64,000 bases of DNA from Limnobaculum parvum (lineage in GTDB: Bacteria > Pseudomonadota > Gammaproteobacteria > Enterobacterales > Enterobacteriaceae). The notes under the pieces were generated by a model. That model was not told the origin of the DNA, did not search any database, and saw nothing but the letters and a program-made list of their open reading frames with translations. The translations under genes were made by a program, and so were the position numbers. The stretch covers positions 1,522,001 to 1,586,000 of the forward strand of contig NZ_CP029185.2 in assembly GCF_003096015.2 (NCBI RefSeq), read 5' to 3'. Position 1 is the stretch's first letter. Every line of letters begins with the position of its first letter. Positions 19,265-29,405 of the stretch are shown here, piece by piece.

Positions 19265-19720
19265 ATGAAATATCAGCAGTTAGATAATCTTGAAAGTGGG
19301 TGGAAGTGGAAGTATCTGGTTAAAAAACATCGGGAAGGTGAAGAGATAACTCGCTATCTAGAATATAGCGCCGCCCAGGAAAAAGTGGATGAGTTGCTGC
19401 AGTTAGAGAATGAACCGTATCGGGTTCATGAATGGATCGGTGCTCATATTAATCCTGATCTATTAAACCGGTTGAAACAAACTATCCGAGCCAGACGTAA
19501 ACGCCATTTTAATGCAGAACAGCAGCACACGCGTAAAAAGTCTATCGATCTTGAGTTCTTGGTGTGGCAGCGTCTCTCTGCCTTATCTCAACGCCGTGGG
19601 TCAACGCTATCTGAAACTATTGTTCAGCTTATCGAAGATGCTGAAAGAAAAGAGCAGTATGCTAATCAGATGTCGTTACTGAAACAGGATTTGAAAGATA
19701 TTTTAACTCAGGATAAGTGA
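19265..19720 (+). CDS. matP: Ter macrodomain organiser MatP
   Basis: Binds matS sites and compacts the terminus macrodomain, tethering it to the divisome through ZapB. The ATG at 19265 gives MKYQQLDNLESGWKWKYL, the family N terminus. 151 residues. It has an N-terminal helical bundle, a ribbon-helix-helix DNA-binding part (about 100-135, SIDLEFLVWQRLSALSQRRG then TLSETIVQLIEDA) and a C-terminal coiled coil. Its neighbours lonH and ompA match the E. coli order. I did not find a matS site by eye. Confidence 0.96.
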   Translation: MKYQQLDNLESGWKWKYLVKKHREGEEITRYLEYSAAQEKVDELLQLENEPYRVHEWIGAHINPDLLNRLKQTIRARRKRHFNAEQQHTRKKSIDLEFLVWQRLSALSQRRGSTLSETIVQLIEDAERKEQYANQMSLLKQDLKDILTQDK

Positions 19721-19777
19721 TATCTGCGGTGAAGCAGAGAAATGCTGATGTGATTGGTCAGTTTTATTATTCTTAAT

Positions 19778-19803
19778 AAAAAACCCCGCAGAGCGGGGTT
19801 TTT
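19778..19803. terminator. matP/ompA bidirectional terminator
   Basis: AAAAACCCCGC-AGA-GCGGGGTTTTT, a textbook hairpin with T-runs both ways between convergent genes. Confidence 0.92.
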
Positions 19804-19827
19804 GCATAACGCTATCTTAGAGGGCTA

Positions 19828-20910
19828 TTACTTTCTAACAGCTTCTTTAACTTCAGTTACGATGTCTTTAGCGCCTTTAACTTCGATCTCTACACGACGA
19901 TCTGGAGACAGACAGTCGATCAGAGCAGCACCACGTTTCAGACCATCACAGGTAGAACCGGTAACTGGGTTAGATTTGCCTAAACCACGAGCAGAAATCT
20001 TATCAGAAGGGATGCCTTTAGATACTAAGTAGCTAACAACGCTATGAGCACGTTGTTCAGACAGTTTTTGGTTGTACTTTTCAGAACCGATACGGTCAGT
20101 ATAGCCCAGAACAACTAAAGAACCGTTGGTTGGGTTGATTGAACTTAATTCACCGTATAATTGATCCAGAGCTTGCTTACCTTCTGGCTTCAGGTTTGCT
20201 TTGTTGAAAGCAAACAGAACGTCAGATTTCAGAGTGAAACGCTTAGTTTCAACAACTGGTACAGCAACTACTGCTGGAGCTGCAGCTTTGGTTTGACCAA
20301 AACGGTAAGCTAGGCCTAAGCTCAGCATGCCGTTGTCTGGACGGGTATTAACGCTATCAGCGTCGCCGTTACCGATGTTGTTAACCCACTGGTAATCTAA
20401 ACGAGTAGCGATGCTTGGAGTGATAGCGTATTCAACACCAACTGCTGCCAGTGGAGAAATACCGGTATCGTGAGCTTTGCCTTCGCCACCAGATGCTGGA
20501 TGAACTTTAGCGTCACCACGCCAGCCCATAGCACCTAAACGGGTGTAGATATCCAGATCGTTCATGATTGGATAGCTCAGTTTAGCTGCTAATTGGATGC
20601 CTTGAGCTTTATAAGCGGCACTGTTATCACCACGGTAAGTCATACGACCTAACCAGTCATAACCTAATTCAAAACCTAAATATTGGTTAGCTTGATAACC
20701 GAAATAAGCACCAGCACCTAATTGATTAGGGTGGGTATTTTGGTTGTTCAGTGTATCTAAACCATTACCGTTCTTGTAAAAGCCAGTGTCATGGTAAGAA
20801 GACCAACCCACTTTAGCACCAGTGTACCAAGTGTTGTCTAATGGAGCGGCCTGTGCTGCAGTAGCTAAACCGGTCAGTGCCATTGCTAGTGCAATTGCTG
20901 TCTTTTTCAT
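19828..20910 (-). CDS. ompA: Outer membrane protein A
   Basis: Abundant outer-membrane barrel that anchors the envelope to peptidoglycan. The ATG at 20910 (MKKTAIALAMALTGLATAAQA signal peptide) follows GAGGCG; the ORF is open six codons further. 360 residues (E. coli 346). An eight-stranded barrel (mature 1 to about 180) is followed by a Pro/Ala/Val hinge (AAAPAVVAVPVVET) and an OmpA_C domain with GYTDRIGSEKYNQKLSEQRA for diaminopimelate binding. The order ompA-sulA-tfoX-yccS is as in E. coli. Confidence 0.97.
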   Translation of the reverse strand: MKKTAIALAMALTGLATAAQAAPLDNTWYTGAKVGWSSYHDTGFYKNGNGLDTLNNQNTHPNQLGAGAYFGYQANQYLGFELGYDWLGRMTYRGDNSAAYKAQGIQLAAKLSYPIMNDLDIYTRLGAMGWRGDAKVHPASGGEGKAHDTGISPLAAVGVEYAITPSIATRLDYQWVNNIGNGDADSVNTRPDNGMLSLGLAYRFGQTKAAAPAVVAVPVVETKRFTLKSDVLFAFNKANLKPEGKQALDQLYGELSSINPTNGSLVVLGYTDRIGSEKYNQKLSEQRAHSVVSYLVSKGIPSDKISARGLGKSNPVTGSTCDGLKRGAALIDCLSPDRRVEIEVKGAKDIVTEVKEAVRK

Positions 20911-21704
20911 TTTGCGCCTCGTTATCATCTAAAATAGTAGTGATATAAGTTAATGCTATGTGGTTCTAGTTTTAAAGTTCGAAGTTAAAGTACCCACATC
21001 AATCCATGACTGACATCGAGAATCCGGAACCATAAAGCAACCTAATCAAGGTAAAGTTTACAACGTGTAAGAAAAGTTACAAGTGTTGAGTACTAAAAGC
21101 AGATAAAAATATCCTGATTAGTTTAATTATTAACGTCTGTGTTACGTCAGTAACTCCTAATTAAAAGCTAATCTGAGAGACAGTATAATAATCAAGTTGA
21201 ATAAATCATAGTGATAAATTAATGATTATGAGAGAAGAAAGGAAGGTGTTAAGCATTCTGTGCTATTGGTGGATTCTTATAATGTAACATAAAATTACAC
21301 AACAGGGGGTTTGTAATTTTATGTTAACTTAAGTAAAGATGCGATGAGGTCTGATAATCCAATTGTTTGATACAGAGGGAAGAGTTGTTTCTGACGGCAA
21401 TAAAAGAATCTTTACCATTGGAAGTAATTATATTGGGTTATGATTATCCGTGGGAAAATGTCTACAAATCCCCCTACATTTAATATTTAATGTCTATTTT
21501 TAGTCTATTAATGTATTCATCTACAAAATGGGTGCAGGCTAATTGGTAAATATAAATATTTACTTAAAATAAGTTTTAATGCTTAGGCCTTTTCTTATCA
21601 ATAGCAACGCATTGGGCTAAATTTCAGGGCGTAGTATTACGATGTGTTATCAAATTTCTAACCATATATACCCTATTGGTTGATTATATAGGGCACTATA
21701 TCGG
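20911..21704. other. ompA-sulA intergenic region
   Basis: About 790 bp without a gene, AT-rich, longer than I recall for E. coli. The ompA promoter and leader must lie in its left part. Just left of sulA, GGCACT-N9-AGTGCC (21692-21712) forms a small hairpin that includes the sulA stop codon. No ORF or RNA gene is evident. Confidence 0.5.
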
Positions 21705-22199
21705 TTAGTGCCAATGAGATTTACTAAACAGATCATTATGCAACAGGGAATTCTGTAACATTGGAAGAGGTTGTAAGATGAATCCATAACAATCACCTTC
21801 CTTTGCCGCTTGGTTTAATCTTTCTTTAAGCGTCATACTCATGGCGGGTAACCAAGCAATTACAGAACTGAAGTTACCGCTACGTAATGCTTTCTCCATC
21901 ATTTCAATGCCGCTCTCAGTTGAAACAGAATTTAATCCGATGGTTTTATTTTCCGGTAATCCCAAACTATTTATCCAATAGCGGTTTAGGCGACGTTCAG
22001 GTGAAAGCCAAAGTTGCCAGCGTGGTTGATGGCCTAATTGCTGAAGGAAAGGAAGTAACAGGTGAAGTGTGAATGGATTTTGCGGATCGTAGATGATTTC
22101 ACTCACTTGTCTGGAAGTATAAACATGCTCCTGGACAGAACCTATGGTATTAGTTAATGCATATAAAGCGTTATGTTGTGTTTGTTGTATTGAGCGCAT
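21705..22199 (-). CDS. sulA: SOS cell division inhibitor SulA
   Basis: DNA-damage-induced inhibitor that blocks FtsZ polymerisation and is degraded by Lon. 164 residues (E. coli 169). Conserved parts are SRQVSEIIYDP near residue 28, LLPFLQQLGHQPRWQLWLSP near 50 and SVIAWLPAMSMTLKERLNQAA. The C-terminal His of SHWH fits the Lon-recognition tail. A near-perfect LexA box lies 20 bp upstream of the start. Divergent from tfoX. Confidence 0.95.
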   Translation of the reverse strand: MRSIQQTQHNALYALTNTIGSVQEHVYTSRQVSEIIYDPQNPFTLHLLLPFLQQLGHQPRWQLWLSPERRLNRYWINSLGLPENKTIGLNSVSTESGIEMMEKALRSGNFSSVIAWLPAMSMTLKERLNQAAKEGDCYGFILQPLPMLQNSLLHNDLFSKSHWH

Positions 22200-22219
22200 A
22201 ATTTAATCACCTGTAACTG

Positions 22220-22239
22220 TACTGTATTTTTATACAGTA
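22220..22239 (-). promoter_or_regulatory. LexA (SOS) box of sulA
   Basis: TACTGTATTTTTATACAGTA: 19 of 20 bases match the consensus TACTGTATATATATACAGTA, with both CTG/CAG half-sites intact. It lies directly in front of sulA. Confidence 0.93.
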
Positions 22240-22433
22240 CTCGAGGCGTTGTAGGAAATCAAGTATTTTCATGATGCTTCGCAAATTTTGCATTAATTAT
22301 GAATTAACTCACTATGACTTCTAGATATTTTTTGAAAATTGATTATGTTGAAAATAGTTTCGACACGTTACTTTATGTCGTTACATATCGAACTAAACGG
22401 AAATTATCTATGAACAGCAACATAAGAGGTCAT

Positions 22434-23054
22434 ATGGACAGAGAAAATACCAAACAATTAGTCAGGAACGTTATCGAGCATTTTAGCGAATTGGGAGAAC
22501 TCACATCTCGTTCAATGTTTGGGGGCTATGGGATATGTAAAGGCAAGGTAATGTTTGGATTAGTATCTGAAGATAAATTTTATTTAAGAGCAAACAACCA
22601 ACTGGAATCAATTTTTGTTACGTATGGTATGAGTCAGTTTGTGTACAACAAGAGGGGGATCCCTGTGTTACTGAAGTATTACCACGTGAATGAGTCTCTA
22701 TGGAGGAATAAAGAAGTTTTACGACGATTTGCTACCTATGCACTTTCTGCGGCTTCATCTGAAATGAGGGAAAAAGATACTCAGGAGTATGTGAGAATAA
22801 AGGATTTACCCAATCTTAATTTGGCAATAGAACGGATGTTAAGGCAAGCAGGAATTAAATCTTGTGAAGAGCTATTTAGCCTAGGGGCATTACATTCTTT
22901 CATTAAGATTCGAGAAATGAAAAAAGGTATTAAACTCGAGCTACTTTTTTCATTAGCGGGCGCAATAGAGGGGTGCCATGTTGCTATTTTACCCGCCGAA
23001 CTTCGTAATGATTTGGCCGAGCAGTTGGAGCTTTATGATAAGACAAAAAAGTAG
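22434..23054 (+). CDS. tfoX: Competence regulator TfoX (Sxy)
   Basis: Activator that works with CRP at CRP-S promoters of DNA-uptake genes. From ATG 22434 (AGAGG upstream) it has 206 residues against 209 in E. coli; an in-frame ATG at 22410 is an alternative. It has a TfoX_N domain (about 10-100, TSRSMFGGYGICKG and KYYHVNESLWRN) and a TfoX_C helix-hairpin domain (about 115-195, KDLPNLNLAIERMLRQAGI). Sits between sulA and yccS as in E. coli. The long leader may carry the mRNA-fold control known for sxy. Confidence 0.9.
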   Translation: MDRENTKQLVRNVIEHFSELGELTSRSMFGGYGICKGKVMFGLVSEDKFYLRANNQLESIFVTYGMSQFVYNKRGIPVLLKYYHVNESLWRNKEVLRRFATYALSAASSEMREKDTQEYVRIKDLPNLNLAIERMLRQAGIKSCEELFSLGALHSFIKIREMKKGIKLELLFSLAGAIEGCHVAILPAELRNDLAEQLELYDKTKK

Positions 23055-23100
23055 ATTTTGTTAATGCTGAAAAAATAAAATAATTCAATAAATAGCGCTC

Positions 23101-25266
23101 TTAATTGGTGGACACGGGAGATGTGTTTATCTCAGTATAGATTGTATCTGACAGAGAGATAAACTCAGGCAGCAGCCCAATTATTAGCGCTAGTTGTTGT
23201 GTAACTAATTGGTTTTTATTTTTAGAATGACTGCTGAGTATTTTGATTTTTTGATTAACAGCATTGAGAGTTGAAATTATTTTCTCATTCTGTTCAGTAT
23301 TTATTTGTAACGCATCATCAATATAACAAACAGCATCATCAAGAAGAGACAGTATTTCTGGGCTATCGGTTAACTGTTCTCGTTGGGCCCCTAATGCTGA
23401 AATGTAACCCAGCAAAGAGTGGCTTAAGCAGAGTAAGCGGAAACCATTATCCAACTTACGGGCATCTTTATTCGGTTCCGCAGCCATGCTGGAAATTACA
23501 GAGGCCAGTTCAGCATCACAGTTGTGGGCATTACGTCGTACTATTCGGTAGTCGACACTGTTGTTCTTGCCCTGATGATATTGCTCCAGTATGGCATCAA
23601 GATAACGGCAATTTGCATCAATAGCATTCTTCAGTACTACGGGTAGCTGTCTGAATTTCCAGTCAGGCCAAATAAAACTAACCGCAGCCCAGGCAATACC
23701 GCAACCTAGCAGTGTATCGATAATTCGGGGAAGAGCGACTTGAAAACCTTCGCCTAACAAGTTAAAACAGCAAAGTACTAATAGTGTGATAAACATGGTC
23801 GCATAGGCATAACGAACATTTCGGAAGGTAAAAAACAGAACGCCACTGATAACAATTAGGATTAGCTGGCCTTCCTGAGAAGGAACAAAATAGAGGATTG
23901 GTAGACCCAATAAAATACCAGCGACAGTACCCACAACTCTTAACGTCAGACGAGTTCGAGTTGCATTATAGTTCGGCTGGCAAACAAATAAACTGGTTAG
24001 CATAATCCAGTAACCATTTTGCAAATTAGCGAGTTGGATAATGGCATACCCAATGCACAAGACCACAGACATTCTCACCGCATGGCGAAATAGGGCTGAT
24101 TGCGGCGTTAGATTTTGAGAAATTCTTATCCAGATATCTTTTAAGCCCGTAAGTTTGTCATCAGCCAACGTGCTGTCTGGCACTGATTCAGTGTTCGTTA
24201 TTTGTTCCGATTCGATGTTATTTAGCTGGAAATCAATAGCTTTAAAATTATTCAGCAGATGCTGTAATGACTGTGTCATAGCGACAGGTAGTTTATAGCT
24301 GGACGCCAGATTAGATAAACTTTTTTCCAGATGCGTTATCGCTTGAGTCTGATAAGTATCATGAACATACTTTTGCTGGTATCGAATAGAATAGGCAACA
24401 TTTCGACATGCTTTTGACTGCAAGGTTAAAAGACGTTGGAGGCGAAAAAGAATATCGGTATAGCGCAGCGCCTCACTTAACTGTTGGTACTGAGCATGAG
24501 AAGAACTAGCCTGTTCGTGAATATCCTGAGCAACAAAATAGTAATGTAGCATTCTGCGGGTACTACGCTGCCCTCTATCGCCTTTAAGGCGGGTCAGCAG
24601 TGAAACTTTCGTCTGGTTTAGCGTGCTAACCAATACACCATTTGCCATGGTGGTATGAATCAGTTGGTCGGTAAATTGATGCTCTTCATCGGGGTCAAAT
24701 AACATTGATTTGGTATCAAGATAGTTGGCTAGGCTATCAAAACCGCGAGCCAGATTATCTTGCAGTGGGCGAATAGGTAAAATCAGATGCCCTAACAGAG
24801 TAATGAGGTTATACCAAATGGCTCCCGCCAACAGCAATACTGGCTGTGTATACCATGATTCGTACAGTGATTCTCCCAACATAGTATAGATAGCGATAAG
24901 TAAAGCACCAAAAGCGATGGTGGCATAACGTTGACCAAGGGATCCTAACAGAATAAATCCTGCTGTTGAGAAGAGTAAAGCAACAGCAAATAGCCAAGGG
25001 TAGGGGAACAATAATTCAATAGAAACAGAAGCCAGAAAAAAGCAGATAAGCGTAATCAACAAATTACGCAGCCGTCCGCTCAGGCGGTCGTCCAGATCGG
25101 TTAAGGCTGCGGCAACAACACCGAGAGTTAATGGAAGAGTGAGTAAACTTTGATTAATCCACCAAGGAACAAACACCACACCGGTTAGTGCTATAAAGAT
25201 ACGGATGCTATAGAGCAGATTACTATTATAAAAGTAACGACGAAGCCCTAATATCAATGAAATCAC
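23101..25266 (-). CDS. yccS: YccS/YhfK family inner membrane protein
   Basis: Large membrane protein of the FUSC/YccS family; function not established, possibly efflux-related. 721 residues (E. coli 717). It has two blocks of about five to six membrane segments (about 20-150 and 395-520), each followed by a cytoplasmic helical domain. The second block includes NGYWIMLTSLFVCQPNYNAT, typical of aromatic-acid exporter relatives. Likely co-transcribed with yccF upstream (37 bp gap). Confidence 0.92.
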   Translation of the reverse strand: MISLILGLRRYFYNSNLLYSIRIFIALTGVVFVPWWINQSLLTLPLTLGVVAAALTDLDDRLSGRLRNLLITLICFFLASVSIELLFPYPWLFAVALLFSTAGFILLGSLGQRYATIAFGALLIAIYTMLGESLYESWYTQPVLLLAGAIWYNLITLLGHLILPIRPLQDNLARGFDSLANYLDTKSMLFDPDEEHQFTDQLIHTTMANGVLVSTLNQTKVSLLTRLKGDRGQRSTRRMLHYYFVAQDIHEQASSSHAQYQQLSEALRYTDILFRLQRLLTLQSKACRNVAYSIRYQQKYVHDTYQTQAITHLEKSLSNLASSYKLPVAMTQSLQHLLNNFKAIDFQLNNIESEQITNTESVPDSTLADDKLTGLKDIWIRISQNLTPQSALFRHAVRMSVVLCIGYAIIQLANLQNGYWIMLTSLFVCQPNYNATRTRLTLRVVGTVAGILLGLPILYFVPSQEGQLILIVISGVLFFTFRNVRYAYATMFITLLVLCCFNLLGEGFQVALPRIIDTLLGCGIAWAAVSFIWPDWKFRQLPVVLKNAIDANCRYLDAILEQYHQGKNNSVDYRIVRRNAHNCDAELASVISSMAAEPNKDARKLDNGFRLLCLSHSLLGYISALGAQREQLTDSPEILSLLDDAVCYIDDALQINTEQNEKIISTLNAVNQKIKILSSHSKNKNQLVTQQLALIIGLLPEFISLSDTIYTEINTSPVSTN

Positions 25267-25303
25267 ATCCGTATCCTGTTACTCATCATGAAATGATAAA
25301 GGT

Positions 25304-25756
25304 TTAACGCTGCTGAAGTTGGCGCTGAGCTTTAGATATACGGGCTTCTTGTGCGACTTCAACTGACACGACACGACGACCAACTGGCCATAGCGCGATA
25401 ACGGCTATTTTGAAGTTAGCAATTCCCACGGGAATACCAATAATGGTAATACACTGAGCTATGCCGGCACAGATATGAGCCAAACATAACCACCAACCAA
25501 AAAAGATAAACCAAAAAATATTCAGCGCAGTTCCGCCGACATTCATCAATGCACTTTTCTCATTAGGATTGAGATCGTCAACATGTATGGCTTCATTACC
25601 AAATGGAAACAATGAAAGTTTGGTTATTTCCCAACAGGAACGCGTTAATGGCAGAGTAAATATCAGCACAATGGTTACGATTGTTGCCAGTAACCATCCT
25701 AATGTAGTGATCACACCACCGAGAATAAAATTGAGTATATTTAATATACTACGCAT
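25304..25756 (-). CDS. yccF: YccF family inner membrane protein
   Basis: Membrane protein with two YccF domains; role unknown. ATG at 25756 is chosen since CGGAG lies eight bases upstream and the product starts MRSILNILNFILGG like E. coli YccF. About 150 residues. Conserved FTLPLTRSCWEITKLSLFP, FGNEAIHVDDLNP and CITIIGIPVGIANFKIAVIA. Divergent from helD. Confidence 0.93.
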   Translation of the reverse strand: MRSILNILNFILGGVITTLGWLLATIVTIVLIFTLPLTRSCWEITKLSLFPFGNEAIHVDDLNPNEKSALMNVGGTALNIFWFIFFGWWLCLAHICAGIAQCITIIGIPVGIANFKIAVIALWPVGRRVVSVEVAQEARISKAQRQLQQR

Positions 25757-25963
25757 CAGATAACTCCGCACATTGATAAGAGAATAGATATAACGATCGT
25801 ATTGTTACGGTTTATTCAAATTTACTCAATGGAAAAGAGTTACCGATCATAATTCCAACTGATAAATTCAGCATGTTTCGCAGTTCTGGCTGGAGAGCAC
25901 GGTGTAATAAAGGGTAAACTGTGATTCGAATTTTTACTGCACAAAACAGGCGCTGTTAACACG

Positions 25964-28018
25964 ATGGAATTGAAATCAACTTCAGTTGGGCAACATTTAG
26001 CACAGCATCCCTATAATCGGGTGAAAATGCTGAATGCTGGCGTTGAAGTCAGTGGTCCGAAACACGTCTACACTCTTCCTTTCAATCAATTGGTCGCCGT
26101 TCGCTGTAAAAGAGGCATTGTCTGGGGAGAACTGGAGTTTGAATTACCTGGGCAAAAAGTAGTTCGCCTTCATGGCACTGAGTGGCAAGAAACCCAGCAA
26201 TTCTATCATCATTTGATGAGCGTTTGGCAGCAGTGGGGAGAGGAGATGAGCCAGATTGCTGCCGATTTGCTAAAACAACAGGCAGAAAAAATTAATGTTC
26301 GTTTACGACAGGAACGATGGCTCACGAATGATGATTTATTAGATATTCAGGATGAAGTAACCGCAGTTGTGAGTTCGGTTCCGTTACCTGTGGAGCGTTT
26401 GACAGAGTTTGCTAACTGCCAAGCTTGTTATTCATTTTGTTCAAAATGGCTAACGGGTGGAAATCAGCTGATTGATACGACTAATCAGCATTGGGTTCAA
26501 ACAATGCTAAAGCAACATCGTCAGTTTTTTGACCATATCGAGACACAACCGCTGAATGAAGCACAATGCAGAGCCGTTATTAGTGGTGAAAGAAATGTTC
26601 TAGTTCTGGCGGGAGCTGGCAGTGGTAAAACATCCGTTTTGGTTGCCAGAGCTGGGTGGCTACTATATCGAAAAGAAGCAATCGCTGAGGAAGTATTATT
26701 ACTGGCATTTGGGCGTAATGCTGCTGATGAGATGAATAGCCGTATCCAGCAACGTTTAGGTAGAACGGATATTCAGGCTAAAACATTTCATGCGTTAGCA
26801 TTATCAATAATCAGTCAATGCAGCAAGAAAGTTCCACTGATTAGTAAACTGGAAACAGATACCAAAAACCGGCAGAACTTCTTGATTCAGCAGTGGCAGT
26901 TAGCGTGTGCAGAGCAAAAAAGTCAGGCATCTGGTTGGAAAAACTGGTTATCTCAAGAGTTAGGGTGGCAACTGGCAGAAGAAGCATTCTGGAAAGACAG
27001 TGTCTTATCTGAGCGCTTATCCGTGAGGTTGGATTACTGGCTTGGTTTAATTCGTAATCGTGGTGGAAGTCAGGCTGAGATGATTGAATCTGCACCAGAA
27101 GAGTTGAAAGCAGATTTTCAGAAAAAAATACGCCTGCTTACACCGCTATTAAAAGCCTGGAAAAAAGCGCTGAAAGAAGAAGGCGCAGTGGATTTCCCCG
27201 GCTTACTTCATCAAGCCGTTAATTTGATTGAAAAAGGAAAATTTGTTAGTCCCTGGCGTTACATTTTGGTGGATGAGTTTCAGGATATTTCACCCCAACG
27301 GGCGACATTAATTAATGCACTACGGGGCCAGCAAACGGGAAGCAGCCTGTTTGCTGTTGGTGATGATTGGCAATCCATATATCGATTCAGTGGCGCAGAA
27401 CAGTTATTAACGGCAAACTTCAATCATATATTTGGGGTGGGTGAGCAATGTCATTTGGATTTAACGTATCGCTTTGGTCAGCGTATTAGTGATATTACCA
27501 GCCGTTATATTCAGCAAAATCCGGCTCAGATAAAAAGAGATATCTCCAGCCAGATTCAGGGAGAAAAACACCCGATTACTATTTTGCCCGATAACCAGTT
27601 AGAAGCATTGTTCGATAAGTTAAGCAGTTATGTTAAGCAGAATGAAAAAATTCTTGTTCTGGGGCGTTATCATTATTCGAAACCCGCTGTTTTGGCTAAA
27701 GCCTCAACGCGGTGGCCAAAATTGAATATTGAATTTATGACAATGCATGCCAGTAAAGGGCAACAGGCTGAGTATGTGATTATTACTGGATTACACTCAG
27801 GACGTGATGGTTTCCCATCGATAGAAAATAGTTCTGTAATTGAGCAGGTGTTATTACCGCAAACGGAACGTTTTCCCTATGCAGAAGAGCGACGTTTGTT
27901 GTATGTGGCACTAACTCGTGCCAAGTACCAAGTATGGCTATTGCAAGATACCGAGTCTCCATCGGTATTTGTTAAACAATTAGCGGATACGGGTGCCGTA
28001 ATAAAACGAAAACCTTAA
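25964..28018 (+). CDS. helD: DNA helicase IV
   Basis: UvrD-like superfamily 1 helicase moving 3' to 5' on ssDNA. 684 residues, same as E. coli HelD. Motif I LAGAGSGKTSV lies near residue 215, motif II ILVDEFQDISPQ near 435, motif III VGDDWQSIYRFSGA near 465, and the C-terminal motifs MTMHASKGQQAEYVI and RRLLYVALTRAK follow. Order yccF-helD-mgsA as in E. coli. Confidence 0.96.
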   Translation: MELKSTSVGQHLAQHPYNRVKMLNAGVEVSGPKHVYTLPFNQLVAVRCKRGIVWGELEFELPGQKVVRLHGTEWQETQQFYHHLMSVWQQWGEEMSQIAADLLKQQAEKINVRLRQERWLTNDDLLDIQDEVTAVVSSVPLPVERLTEFANCQACYSFCSKWLTGGNQLIDTTNQHWVQTMLKQHRQFFDHIETQPLNEAQCRAVISGERNVLVLAGAGSGKTSVLVARAGWLLYRKEAIAEEVLLLAFGRNAADEMNSRIQQRLGRTDIQAKTFHALALSIISQCSKKVPLISKLETDTKNRQNFLIQQWQLACAEQKSQASGWKNWLSQELGWQLAEEAFWKDSVLSERLSVRLDYWLGLIRNRGGSQAEMIESAPEELKADFQKKIRLLTPLLKAWKKALKEEGAVDFPGLLHQAVNLIEKGKFVSPWRYILVDEFQDISPQRATLINALRGQQTGSSLFAVGDDWQSIYRFSGAEQLLTANFNHIFGVGEQCHLDLTYRFGQRISDITSRYIQQNPAQIKRDISSQIQGEKHPITILPDNQLEALFDKLSSYVKQNEKILVLGRYHYSKPAVLAKASTRWPKLNIEFMTMHASKGQQAEYVIITGLHSGRDGFPSIENSSVIEQVLLPQTERFPYAEERRLLYVALTRAKYQVWLLQDTESPSVFVKQLADTGAVIKRKP

Positions 28019-28057
28019 GCCCATTAGGTAGCAACAGGCTTAAGGTCAGGTTGAGGC

Positions 28058-28516
28058 CTATTTCAGACGTTCTTGCAGGTATTTCTGATAATCAGGTATA
28101 TCAATGACTATCTCTTTTTCAAATAGACCTGAAGATATCAACATGTCGGCAGTTGCCCTGTTGGTTGCGACAGGAATATTCCAGACAGTTGCCAGTCGTA
28201 ATAAGGCTTTGACATCAGGGTCGTGAGGGACAGCATTGAGTGGATCCCAGAAGAAAATTAATACATCAATTTTACCTTCAGAGATCATGGCGCCGATTTG
28301 CTGGTCCCCGCCCATTGGCCCGCTAAGCATACTGGAGACAGGAACATCTGTAGTTCTCTGAATTAAATTGCCTGTGGTTCCAGTGGCAAATAGCCGGTGT
28401 TTAGCCAGAACGGATTTGTTGTCTTCAGCCCATTTTAACAGATACTGTTTACAGTGATCGTGAGCAACCAGTGCAATGTTCTTTTGTATTGGAATTGCTC
28501 GTGTTGTTAGTTGCAT
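28058..28516 (-). CDS. mgsA: Methylglyoxal synthase
   Basis: Converts dihydroxyacetone phosphate to methylglyoxal and phosphate, relieving sugar-phosphate stress. 152 residues, as in E. coli. Conserved IALVAHDHCKQYLLKW, phosphate-binding ATGTTGNLIQ and the catalytic Asp in SGPMGGDQQIGAMI, then PHDPDVKALLRLA. Convergent with helD. The E. coli neighbour yccT is absent here. Confidence 0.96.
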   Translation of the reverse strand: MQLTTRAIPIQKNIALVAHDHCKQYLLKWAEDNKSVLAKHRLFATGTTGNLIQRTTDVPVSSMLSGPMGGDQQIGAMISEGKIDVLIFFWDPLNAVPHDPDVKALLRLATVWNIPVATNRATADMLISSGLFEKEIVIDIPDYQKYLQERLK

Positions 28517-28692
28517 ATTAAACCAAACCTCTATTTAAATAGTTATTCTGTATAGATTACTGAAACTCCGTTTCGGAAAAAAGCGATAATATATAAAAGT
28601 ATACATCTTATTGATCTTTGCCTTAATCAGAGCATCAACAGGGCAATTAAACTGAGATAAAGCAGAAAAAATAATTTAGGGAGTAAATGATT

Positions 28693-29112
28693 ATGCAAGA
28701 AAGTGAAATAAAGAGTTTGTTACAGCAAGTTAAAACCATCGCCCTAGTAGGAGCAAGTGATAAGCCGACACGGGCCAGTTATGTAGTGATGGCCTATTTG
28801 CTGTCTCAGGGATATGAGGTTATTCCTGTTAGCCCTAAATTGGCAGGACAGACCTTACAAGGGCAAAAAGTTTTTGCCCATTTAAAAGAGATCGATCGCC
28901 CAGTTGATATGGTTGATGTTTTCCGTAATTCAGATGCCGCGTATGAAGTGGCAGAAGAGGCGATAGCCATTAACGCTAAGGTTTTATGGTTACAACTGGA
29001 TGTGATTAATCTTGAAGCTGAAGCGATAGCTCAGCAAGCCGGGCTGAAAGTTGTGATGGATAGATGCCCGAAAATTGAAATTAAAAAACTGGGATTGGAG
29101 AAGGTGTTATAG
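28693..29112 (+). CDS. yccU: YccU, CoA-binding Rossmann-fold protein
   Basis: Small protein of the CoA_binding_2 family; role unknown. Contains TIALVGASDKPTRASYVVMAYLLSQGYEV-type Rossmann start, then VIPVSPKLAGQT and VDMVDVFRNSD, and ends VVMDRCPKIEI. About 139 residues against 137 in E. coli. Starts at 28687 and 28693 are both possible; GGGAG sits three bases before the first, so the second fits better. Followed by tRNA-Ser. Confidence 0.9.
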   Translation: MQESEIKSLLQQVKTIALVGASDKPTRASYVVMAYLLSQGYEVIPVSPKLAGQTLQGQKVFAHLKEIDRPVDMVDVFRNSDAAYEVAEEAIAINAKVLWLQLDVINLEAEAIAQQAGLKVVMDRCPKIEIKKLGLEKVL

Positions 29113-29269
29113 AGAGAAATATCTAACAGCATTTTGATAAACGCAAAAGGATTGGCGTTAAAATCGACAAAAAACATTGTTTTTGATGTTTTTTCAGCCG
29201 AACGATCAAAATAGCTCAATTATCCTCTTTACAAGGTACCTCAAGCTGTTCTATATTTCACGCCGTTGC

Positions 29270-29357
29270 GGAGGAGTGGCCGAGCGGCTGAAGGCAACGG
29301 TCTTGAAAACCGTCGATGGGCAACCATCCGTGAGTTCGAATCTCACCTCCTCCGCCA
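29270..29357 (+). tRNA. serT: tRNA-Ser(TGA)
   Basis: 88 nt with acceptor GGAGGAG paired to CTCCTCC, discriminator G and encoded CCA. Anticodon loop CTTGAAA carries TGA, a long variable arm typical of class II serine tRNA follows, and the T-loop reads GTTCGAATC. Corresponds to E. coli serT, also at the end of the ycc cluster. Phage debris begins right after it, so its 3' end served as an integration site. Confidence 0.97.
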
Positions 29358-29365
29358 AAAAATTC

Positions 29366-29392
29366 AACGGGTTAGCTTAGGCTAGCCCGTTT
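29366..29392 (+). terminator. tRNA-Ser terminator
   Basis: AACGGGTTAGC and GCTAGCCCGTT arms with a TTAG loop, followed by TTTGCTTTTC. It lies 9 bp after the tRNA. A near copy occurs at 31805-31829. Confidence 0.8.
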
Positions 29393-29405
29393 TGCTTTTC
29401 AGGTG